A program made the position numbers and the translations under genes. Shown in pieces: positions 1-8,580 of a stretch of DNA of 64,000 nt. This DNA comes from Neolentinus lepideus HHB14362 ss-1. Its lineage: Eukaryota; Basidiomycota; Agaricomycetes; Gloeophyllales; Gloeophyllaceae. Position 1 is the stretch's first letter. Every line of letters starts with the position of its first letter. The stretch spans positions 294,634-358,633 of the forward strand of contig KV425554.1 of NCBI GenBank assembly GCA_001632425.1, in the 5' to 3' direction. Below the pieces are notes generated by a model. That model worked only from the letters and a program-made list of their open reading frames with translations, searched no databases and had not been told where the DNA came from.

Positions 1-1193
1 ATTCGAACTTAGGCAGGATAGTATATGTGAACTCTGGCGTCTGCCCGAATGCCCAATCCCAACCCTGAATCGAAGTTTCACTTGTAGAGTTGAAGAAATC
101 GAAGCAGTACTGAACGCACCGGTAATTCGACCATGCCGTTGCGGACGTATTCAATATCCTCGACACCTTCTCCGTCATTGACCCACTGGATCTGAGTACA
201 CTTCAGTGTTTGTTGACAATTGAGACGTCAATGTCTCTCACTGGCTCTTCCACACGATATTCCTTCCGGAATTCTTCAATCACGGCGTTGATGAATGTTT
301 CGTGGTTGATGCTTGAGCCGAATTGACGCAGGTTACATACAGGTGACCGCACAGAGTCCACGCCTTTCGTGACCATTGTCTCCTGGCGTATGCTGTTAGA
401 ACTTCGGGTAACATGCCCGGGCTGAGTGGGAATACCTTGTCAGCTTTCAGTAATGCCCCTAGCGTGTCCAATCTAGTCGATATCAGCATAGTTCCATGAT
501 GATATGCTCGTTGGCTGACGATCTTGTATGCAGATCCTGAGACGTGTATATCCCAAGCACCAATGAGTTGTGGAGATCGATACAGCAAATGGACGAACAC
601 GTATCTTTTCATAACCTACACAAATGTCGTTGCGGTCATTGACTCTCACATCTATCCCGAGCGTATTGATCGCTCTGCGGACGAGCTCTGCAGTTGCGTG
701 GCGATCGAAAGACGATCGTGGTAGGTGTATCGAGTAATTGGTATTTCCTAAATCCTATAGCATGATACGTTTGGCATTCACAAGCAAGAAGACGTAAATC
801 GAAGGACGTACATGATACACCGTGCCACCACCGCTCCTCCTCCGAATGAAAGGGATACGTCTCGCTTTCAAGGCAGTCATATTAACCTCTTTCCACGGAT
901 TCTGATTCCGTCCTATGACCACGCATGGGCTGTTCCTGTAGAGAAATAACAAGGGTTCATGGTGGTCCTTGTGTCTGAACAGCCTGAGGATATTGTTAAG
1001 ACCTGCGAGGTGCGCGAGCTCAAATTCATGTTACATACCAATCTTCAAGAGACAAGTTAAAGTATGGATTAATAGAGTTGGAAACATAGATAGCATGCTG
1101 GGGAGTGAGTTCGTGTCTTATCGAAGTTGTGGATAATCTATGGCGAGTCAAGAAGGTGCGCGGTCGTGGTAAAGGCGAGAAGGAGCGGAGCAT
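1..1193 (-). CDS. AIM22: Lipoate-protein ligase A / lipoyltransferase, mitochondrial (C-terminus beyond left edge)
   Basis: It attaches lipoate to the E2 and H proteins of mitochondrial dehydrogenases (LplA/LIPT1/Aim22 family). Seven exons chain in frame: 1039-1193, 812-983, 601-754, 436-536, 242-382, 120-191 and 64 to the edge. The start at 1193 gives an Arg/Ser/Thr-rich presequence. Exon 1 ends in the family motif [11 protein letters not shown]. Exon 2 carries [17 protein letters not shown] and the lipoyl-AMP binding loop [10 protein letters not shown]. Exon 3 has DLGNTNYS and [10 protein letters not shown]. Exon 4 has [17 protein letters not shown] with the conserved Lys. The last exon reads [14 protein letters not shown], typical of the C-terminal part. 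One oddity: after GYEKI the splice gives R-SAYK where relatives have SGSAYK, so that junction may be misplaced. The next gene, NDUFA8, is on the same strand and also mitochondrial. Confidence 0.92.
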
Positions 1194-1480
1194 TGACCGA
1201 TCGTGTTCGCAACTTTCAGATTACAAGCCTCGGTGGCGCGTGTTCTAAATCCAATGTCTAACTAACATGGTACGAGAATAGTCCAGTCTAATGACGAGCC
1301 TCGCTTGTAGAAACTCTCGACTTAGACGAGTTGGTTGCATCAACGAGAGAAGTAGGCGACCGATGCTGTCTCCTTCTATTCGCACTGTTTAGCAACTGAG
1401 TACGGAGAGGCCCCAGGACGGAGGGTCCCATTATATTCGTAATCTACAGCGGAAGCATGTTCAAGGCGGTGCATGACCTC

Positions 1481-2301
1481 CTACTTCTGCTGCCGTTTGA
1501 AGATGGGATTTTCGAGCTCGTGCACGGGTGTCTTGCCTTCCGGTGTGCCAGGGATAGTCTTACTTAAGCCCTGTACGAGTAAACATCAGTAGGGGCTGAG
1601 CAGCAAACAAAACAGGAAACACACAAGCTTCTCGAAGACACACTTGTTCAGCGCTTTCTCGGGTTTCCGGCAAGGGTAGAATTCCTAATAGGACCATCAT
1701 CGAGTAAGAGAGCCAAGACCGTGAATAAAAGAGACGAAGTCGACGATACCTGGTTGTTGTATTCTAAGCAAGACCAGTGCTCCTCGAACTCCTTGAAGCA
1801 GTTTTCGCGGAGCTTGTTGATTCTGAGGTTTGAAGACAGTAAGAACCGATATCTCCTTCCCTCCTCCAACCCCCTGGCGTCGACGTCGAGTAGCACAAAA
1901 TACTCACAAGTCAGCTGCACACCTTGTTACCCTCCGACCCTCCTTTAGACAATGTGCAGGATCCCTGTTCTCCTGCTTGCATAGCATGAAGTCCTCTGTA
2001 CGTTCCAATCACCGGATACGCATTATGTTCGGAAATTCAAGTGTGTCGCGTCAGAGAGCGTCGCCGGAGAAGACAGACAGCACACAGCAAGCAGGAAAAT
2101 TATTGGCATAACCTTCCCCATCCATATCTGCACAGTGCACGTACCATTGAACTCCTTGCAATGCGCCCCGATGAAGAACGAGGCACTCTTCAGCGGCGCA
2201 CTCGTCGTACCCACCTCAGCTACTTTGGGAACATTGTCGGGTAGGGGTGTTGGATCCTTGTAAGGCGTCGATGCCGTCGCAGGATCGTGGAACAAGCTCA
2301 T
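1481..2301 (-). CDS. NDUFA8: NADH dehydrogenase (complex I) subunit NDUFA8
   Basis: This is the twin CX9C accessory subunit of mitochondrial complex I, placed on the intermembrane-space side. Five exons (2145-2301, 1908-1995, 1750-1822, 1625-1684, 1481-1570) join exactly to 155 residues, a normal fungal length. Visible features in order: GAHCKEFNEDFMLCKQEN, then CLKEGRRVTRCA, which together form the first CX9C-type pair; ENCFKEFEEHWSCLEYNN; YPCRKPEKALNKCVFEKL; and the C-terminal GLSKTIPGTPEGK. The protein has no cleavable presequence, as expected for import by the MIA40 pathway. It is head to head with the ubiquitin-like gene across 135 bp. Regulation cannot be read beyond that shared promoter. 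Confidence 0.95.
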
Positions 2302-2436
2302 CCTTGTCGACGACAGCCACCAACCAGTCAGTGTTCAGTAACTGCTGCCGGAGGTCGCTCTGAAACGGAAGGCGGAGTTTCATTCTGCGCGTCTGCACTC
2401 TCTTCATCGTCTGCGACACTTCTACGTAAAGCCGTC
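2302..2436. promoter_or_regulatory. Divergent promoter of NDUFA8 and the ubiquitin-like gene
   Basis: These 135 bp separate two start codons pointing in opposite directions, so both core promoters must overlap here. I see no clear TATA box. The assignment rests on gene layout only. Confidence 0.5.
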
Positions 2437-3056
2437 ATGGTGCGTATGAAATCCGACCAGTATATTGCGATTTTGTGGAATTTTCTGTGTATCTTTCCAG
2501 CCGAAGCCACAACCGAAGAACTTAATCTTCCCAGTCAAAACTCATTCCTTGACAATCTTTATATCTGGCAACCAGACATCTACCGTCGCAGATCTTAAGG
2601 AAGAGGTGCTTTCTGCGTTCCAGTCAAATGTACGGAGTCAAGTGGATGACCTTCCAGAGGTTACATCGCACCAAGATTTCGAGCTATGCAAAGCTCTGAA
2701 GGACAAGGGCCGGCTGACGGGGAAATATGAGCCACTTCATGAGGGCGCAGGGATCAAGGGATTGTTGATGAATTGGGACACGTTGGCAGTACAGTATCGG
2801 GATCCAGAGACAGGTACGTGGTTTCACTGCCGCGACCATCTTGTATATTCCGATATCACAATTTACTTCTCGCTTATTCTGGGATTGGCTGGCGTGATCT
2901 CCCTTCGAAACTTCAGGCAATCTGCAACCCATTGAACTCAGAGTACCGAGTCAATACGACGAAGATGACGAGCCCGCAAGCCGTGGCCCACCGCCGGAGG
3001 CGCGTTCACCACTGGCATCTGTGCAGAAGGGCAAGAGAAAAGCCCCGCCGCAGTAG
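2437..3056 (+). CDS. Small ubiquitin-like (beta-grasp) protein, function unknown
   Basis: Three exons (2437-2439, 2501-2813, 2917-3056) give 151 residues. The first coding exon is the ATG alone, followed at once by a GTGCGT donor. Residues about 6-75 resemble a ubiquitin fold: a strand with VKTHSLTIFI, then TVADLKEEVLSAF as the helix following the first hairpin, and a later FELCKALKDKGRLTG segment. Residues 80-105 (GLLMNWDTLAVQYRDPETG) finish the domain. The tail is acidic, then Pro-rich, then basic (KGKRKAPPQ), like a small nuclear signal. There is no C-terminal Gly-Gly, so conjugation like ubiquitin is unlikely. I do not recognise a named family; many mushroom genomes seem to carry such uncharacterised proteins. 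It lies between two complex I genes, which may be coincidence. Confidence 0.7.
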
Positions 3057-3168
3057 AAAGAATATTGCCAAAATACGATGCATTAAGAGTGGGGGATCCG
3101 AATGTCTGTATTAGTCTGTATTATAGGATACAAGGTCGAATTTCAGTAAAATCCGTTCGTTGTGCGTT

Positions 3169-3799
3169 TCATTTCATTTTTGACCATGTTTGTGGCTGGA
3201 TCGGTAGCAGAGCGGCTGAGACTCGGCGTCCCTCCTCAGAAAGCAGATTATAAGTCGAACAGGCGTTACGCTTGAGGAGGTTAATATGATCTCAAGACAA
3301 AACGAACATTTAAAGTAACACGAACCGTGTCCATGACGTCCGTCTGGATCCCCATGTCGTTCAGAAACATGCGTATGGAAGGTGGAGGCATTGATGCAGA
3401 GAACCCCGTCCCAAGCAGTAGAATATCTAGAATGAACCGGAAAGAGGGTAGAGGACATGTCATGGCCTTATGAAGGCAAAGAGGCGTACCTGGTTTCGGC
3501 ACCACCGTCTCGAATATCTCGAACCTATCTTTACTCCAACCATTCCAAAGACTCTGCGGTACGTCCCAGAGGAAGACCTTTCCCTCAAGAAATATACATG
3601 CCGAGGGGATGATGAGACCATCCGCAAGGTGTATTCCCTCTGGAGTTATTTGGCTAACTTGAACCGGAGGAGGGACTTCGCTTGCAAGGATGTTTGTGAA
3701 CGGTGCATGATTTTCGCGTAAGTGAGGAGATATAGTCTGGAAGGATCGAACTTGGGGTACACGACAACGCTTGTAAGATTGATGAAGAATCCTTTGCAT
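3169..3799 (-). CDS. NDUFAF3: Complex I assembly factor NDUFAF3 (Mth938/DUF498 family)
   Basis: It acts with NDUFAF4 in the mitochondrion during early complex I assembly. Three exons (3490-3799, 3326-3426, 3169-3270) give 170 residues. The start at 3799 opens a basic presequence (QRILHQSYKRCR, RSF) of about 35 residues. The fold signature follows: ITPEGIHLADGLIIPSACIF, the LLLGTG motif, the loop MPPPSIRMFLNDMGI, and the ending MDTRNACSTYNLLSEEGRRV. Exon 2 ends in a weak GTTCGT donor, but the phase closes. It converges with the ubiquitin-like gene (112 bp between stops) and is head to head with SWC4. With NDUFA8 1.5 kb away, two complex I genes share this locus. Confidence 0.93.
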
Positions 3800-4000
3800 T
3801 TTGAAGACAGTGAAGTACAAGACAGTGTGGCGGGCCCTTGTGCCAATTCGAGACGCCACATGCCGAACGAATACATAAAGCAAGCGCATCGCGACTTCAG
3901 CTTCAATCTCCAGGTCTATCGTTTCTCTAAGTCTCAGACTCGACATCCTTACTCTCAGCACTAGTGACTAACTGGAACACTATTTGGCCATTCCTGCAAC
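3800..4000. promoter_or_regulatory. Divergent promoter of NDUFAF3 and SWC4
   Basis: A 201 bp gap lies between two opposite start codons. It is the only space available for both promoters. No motif is assigned. Confidence 0.45.
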
Positions 4001-5932
4001 ATGTCCGGCGCCTCAGCAGCGGACGTCCGAAGCATATTGTCCCTGCCTCCTCCCGGAACCCCCTCAACATCCACCCAACCTCCACTAAAGAAGGCAGGCT
4101 CGGGTCGCAAGCCAGAGGGAATATCCAGAGAACTATATGCCTTGATTGGGCCATCCGTGCCTTCTTTACTTCATTCGTCGAAACCACGGCTTAAGCAGAA
4201 ACCTAACCTTGGTGGCAGTCGAAAAGTGAAATGGTGTGTATTATCCAGTCACCGCTTCTGCGCTCTTCTTAGATCCATGGTATGTTCGCTTAGGGAGCGA
4301 CGGGCCTTCAAGAACGTCGCTCGCAAGGATTCGTTAGAACTGCAGCATTGGGTCAAAGCAGATGATCCCGAAGAGGGTAATATCTTTCGCGTAACATGTA
4401 CAGGGCTATTATTCACGGGTGTATAATAGATTATGCCTTTGCTAAATACAATGTGCAATCAGATATATATACATACTCCCAAGATGAATACAACCGTCTC
4501 CTTGAGGGTATGTCTGCCGAATGCTCTTACTAGGCTGATTAATACTACTTCTGCTAAAGACAGCGAATGGACGAAGGAAGAGACCGACTACCTTTTCGAC
4601 ACTGTGAGGGAATATGACTTGCGGTGGTTCATTATCCATGATCGCTACGAATACCCTCACGGCCCGGAACGTTCTTTGGAAGTGAGCGAGTCAATGTGGA
4701 TTTCTGTTGTCATTCCTGGTCTGACTGCTCTCACATATAAGGATCTCAAAGAGAGGTACTACAGCGTTTGCCGTAAACTGGTTAGGAACCGACCTTGGCC
4801 TGGTGATGAAGCAAGCAAGTCCCAGCTCTTGAACAGCTTCCAGTTCGACAAAGGTGTGCCACATAAGAGCTATTGTTCGTTGGTTGATTTATGGTATACG
4901 TACTCTACAGAACGAGAGGTTACGCGCAAAAAATATTTGGCCAGTCTGGCGTCAAGAACTCCGGCTCAGATTGCCGAGGAAGAAGCTCTCTTCATCGAAG
5001 TCAAGCGTCTAGAGCAAACCGAGAGGAGATTCAAGAAGGATCGAGAAGAACTTTTGAGAACGCTAGCGGGTGTTGAGAGCGGCTTGGAAGGCTTGGCCGT
5101 TGATGATGATGGACCCATGGGCAACGGCGAATTGTTGAAGAAGAAGAAGAAGCATGGAAGCGACTGGGAACCCATGTCTGCTGGACCGTCGGTCATATCC
5201 CTCGGGACGCCTATGCCCAAAAAAGGGCAACAGTCGACAAAGTCCTCCGTTCCTTCGCCAGAGGAAGGTAAGGTCAACACCAGGTCAAACTCGCGCTGTA
5301 CTGAGTATTTCGCCTAGATATCCTTCATTGTATCCACAGAACTTCGGCGCCGGTACCCAACAATCTACCTGTGACAAAGAATGCTCATACACCGGTGTAC
5401 CTGCGCTCGGTCAAGATTCCAGTTCCAAAGCCTGCCGGGCTGGCACCGAAAGTTATCGCTATTCTCGCCGAGCTAGGTATTAACCACCTGAAACTCGTCA
5501 TGCCTACAAAAGAGAACTGCGAGAGGCTGGAGAGCCTTCTGGACGCCGCCTCGGCCCTCGTCGATCTGAAGCGTGCAGTTGACCGTGTGGAGCAGGAAAT
5601 CAGCACTACGAGAGAGAGAATCGATAGCAGCAAGAGCACTAGTGCGTCCGTTGCAGGCGATACCGCTGGGACGCCGATGGACGTTGACCAGGATGAGACG
5701 GGTACAGAGAGGGACGCTGATGGGGAGAAGGAAGACGAGAGTGTTCGAGCTGAGAGCGTCGTGAGCATGCGCAGCGCTTGGGGAAGGAAGGTGAGTACAT
5801 CTCCCAGCCATTTTCATTGTAACCTTGCTGAGCAACGTGTTCTGGCAGTCGTCTCGACGCTCCATGTCGATCTCATCAGTTGACACTTCCACTCCCGTTG
5901 CTACTCGGGCGACAAAGAGGATGAAGAAATAA
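4001..5932 (+). CDS. SWC4: SWR1/NuA4 complex subunit SWC4 (DMAP1 homologue)
   Basis: It is a chromatin subunit shared by the SWR1 H2A.Z-exchange complex and the NuA4 acetyltransferase. Eight exons (4001-4233, 4294-4376, 4430-4507, 4560-4681, 4742-4853, 4911-5283, 5340-5790, 5849-5932) add to 511 residues. The N-terminus has LKKAGSGRKPEGISRELYAL. The SANT/Myb-like domain follows: DSEWTKEETDYLFD, YDLRWFIIHDRY, DLKERYYSVCRKL. A coiled segment comes next (QTERRFKKDREELL) with a Lys5 run. Exon 7 carries the DMAP1-type block HTPVYLRSVKIPVPK and the leucine-rich coil LESLLDAASALVDLKRAVDRV. The donor of exon 6 is GTCAAA, weak but the only one found that fits the phase. The YAF9 gene near 58.3 kb encodes a partner subunit. 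Confidence 0.92.
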
Positions 5933-6456
5933 ACATCATTCGATGGTTGACACATTTCTGTTGTATACTGTTGTACATCATCGTCATCACTCCTGCGATA
6001 CTGTTGCTCGAGGTGAGGAAAAGATTAGGAAGAATATCAGGATAAGAGATAAGTTAATGGAAGAATTCTATGAAGCGTCTAGGAGTCATCCAAGATACTC
6101 CGTATACGTCGAGCACGTCTATGTGATGAACCTGCGACGCCTGAAAGGTTTGCATATTGAATCGAAGAGTCGATCATAACCATATACAACCCCGTCCATC
6201 CGGAGCAATTCCCCTGCTCGCCCAATTCCTCCGCTCGCCTTCAGCCAGCACATACATGGCCAGGACTCTTAGACGAGACCTCATCACTGGACCCTGTTCC
6301 AGAACGCAACCATATGATTGGCGCGTAGTCGACTGGGTCACATCCTAACGAGCGACTCCAGTCGATCCTTTATGGCGTTAATTACGCCTGTCCTCTTCTC
6401 TTGCACTGTCAGTTGTCCCTCGAATGGGGCCATTGGCCCCATTCCCCCGGTGATTG
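5933..6456. other. Convergent intergenic gap, no gene seen
   Basis: This lies between the stop of SWC4 and the stop of the hypothetical gene on the other strand. It should hold both 3' UTRs. The short open frames here have no family features or supporting splice sites. Confidence 0.5.
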
Positions 6457-7565
6457 TTATTGCCACCCATAGCAGGGGTACCCAGCGTTCAGTCCATCAT
6501 ACTGTTCCATCGCGAGATAGCCACCCTGGACCATAGCCCCGTGACTGGGCCCGTCATACGCGTAGACCCCGCTGTCCCCCGGCAGCGCATTCGGATATGA
6601 TGGGTAGCAGACCCCGTTCCCCATGCTCATATTTGCATTAGCCAGCATAGAGTTATGGTTACCGCTGGGCATTCGCTCTGGCATCCACCCTCTCGCCATT
6701 GGCAGCCCCATGCCTTGCGACGTGATCCTGTGCATGTCCAAAGGGTGAGTCTGCGCGTCTGACGTAAAATGTGAGGGTGGGAGGTATGGAGGTGCGCTCA
6801 AGACAGGGACAGGAGGAGCAGTGAGACAATTATACATTTCTCCCCGCAGGGGTGCAATCGTCTGCGGACGAATATAACCAACATAAGGGTGTTGATGAGA
6901 TCGATGGACGCGATTCGGTGGAAGAATAGAAGAGAGCGACTGCGGTTCGGGTGAGGAAGGAACGGGTTGATACATACTGCTAGACGTCCCAGACACACTA
7001 GGATCGTATTCGTAGGCAGTACGATCATAATAGTTTACGTTATGAACGATCTTGTGCTGGAACAAGGGTGGGAAGGTGTCGATTCCATTCAAATGGATGG
7101 AGTGAATCGAAGGGGCGTCATTAGACATAGAGCCGGGAGGGAAAGTGGGGGAGAATTTGACCGGAGATTCCTTATATGCAGGACTAACGTCCGGTGAGGA
7201 AGCTTCGGTGGGACGATGATCCAACTCGTCCTGTTCTTTGACCTTGCTTTTCTTCGTCCGACGTTTCCGGCGTGAACGTTTATCGGCAGGTTCTGAGTCG
7301 GCGCAGTCATTGTGTGTGGGATGGCTTTCCCCGGACTGGAAACTAAACTCCGTGAAGCCATCATGGGCTGGGTGCTCACTGTCGGGTGTGAGTTTCCCGA
7401 AGATCCGTTCACCATAGGTAGGTATCTACGAGATACAGTCAACGATGACATTGAAAACAGGGAATGCACTCGACGAACCATTCTCTTGGGGACACTTCTA
7501 GGACCTCTATGTGGGTCTGATCCTTTGCGGTGTTTGACCGACTTAGGACTGGAAGACTTGGGCAT
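6457..7565 (-). CDS. Hypothetical protein with strong basic motif, probably nuclear
   Basis: Two exons (7479-7565 and 6457-7425, intron of 53 bp with CTGAC-like branch site) give 351 residues. I do not recognise a family. The N-terminus is basic (SVKHRKGSDPHR). A dense basic run near residue 85 (KRSRRKRRTKKSKVK) is a good nuclear localisation signal and could touch nucleic acid. The rest is low in charge and rich in Pro, Ser, Tyr, Asn and Gly (YPSYPNALPG, MSMGNGVCYPSYP), as in transcription-factor activation regions or RNA-binding disordered tails. No HMG box, zinc finger or homeodomain could be found in this stretch, so the call of regulator is only a guess. The start is uncertain, as an upstream exon could exist in the 1 kb before it. 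Confidence 0.6.
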
Positions 7566-8580
7566 GCAATGTAGATAGAACAACCCGGTTCGGGTGATTC
7601 TGAGCAAGGGGAGTCATCCTGGTCGAGAAGCCTTCCTTATGAACTCGAGGAGGCTGGACAGACAAGGGCAGGGTCCGCAACGTGTCGTACAGTAGAAATC
7701 TAGAAAACCGACATCATGTTGCACAGACACACCAGGAGAGGCAAAATATGCTAGACGAGAAAGTAATCCGGTGGCGAGTATAAGCGCCCACCAGACAGAT
7801 GACAAGGTTTACAGCCTCAAAAGCAATCTGATGAAGTCATCCGAGTTAAGCGAGAGGAAATAAATATCTCGAGTGGTGGGAATGCGTCCTCCCAGGACTC
7901 CTGCAACGACACGAGGCGGGCGGCTGTGCCTTGAACACAGCCTCCTTACCGTTACCCCTCAGGATGCGCTGCAGATAACGGCATGAGGTTATGGTTCAAC
8001 AAGACACCTTGCTAGGCAGTCTCGAACTAATGGAAGTCTTCAGTAAACGTTGCGCACAATACTGTCACTTTGTGTCCTGAAGAAGACAAGAGATATTGAA
8101 CGTCGAAGACCAAAGACGGGAAAGACTAGTGATTCTCGAACTCGGCGGAGGTCGGCCAAGTCTGAGAACACGATAGCCTGCAAGACGGTGCTGGTCTAGT
8201 CGTATCTCCTACAGGTTTCGCAGAACGGAAATGTGCGGAGGCGAAGCTGTGCCCTGTTAAACTCGCGATACGATGTGTGCGTGCGAAGCGGACACCGCCC
8301 GGCGCCATCACCGGGAAGGCCGGAGAGCATACAGAAACTTGAAAAATGAGTCTATGCCAATTGAGGTCCAAACATAATGCACTATACATGCTAGTTGGTG
8401 CGTAAATAGATGTCGAGGAGAATGCAGAGATGTTAATGCGGTGAGAGATGAAGATTGAAAATGGAGAGTCTATACGCCTCCAGGGTCGCCTTTGCAGTGC
8501 AACATATGCCCGTGAAAGTAAGATCGTAGATGACCGGTGCGTCAGAGGAACCTGGAGGAGTATTGTGATGCAATCGTTGG
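7566..8580. other. Intergenic region of about 1 kb, no supported gene
   Basis: This lies upstream of the basic hypothetical gene and downstream of the REEP-like gene. The longest frame (8126-8590, minus) has no domain features or helpful splice context. It most likely holds the promoter and 5' UTR of the former and the 3' UTR of the latter. Confidence 0.5.

Noticed and set aside
3185..3262. tRNA-like stretch containing words such as GGTAGCAGAGCGGCTGA
   Set aside because: It cannot be folded by eye into a full cloverleaf with paired acceptor ends. Its reverse strand is the last exon of NDUFAF3 with conserved protein sequence.
7089..7607. Reading the first 172 codons of the basic hypothetical gene in one frame
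   Set aside because: A 53 bp intron from 7478 to 7426 with good branch and acceptor sites leads to a better protein with consistent frame into the long last exon.
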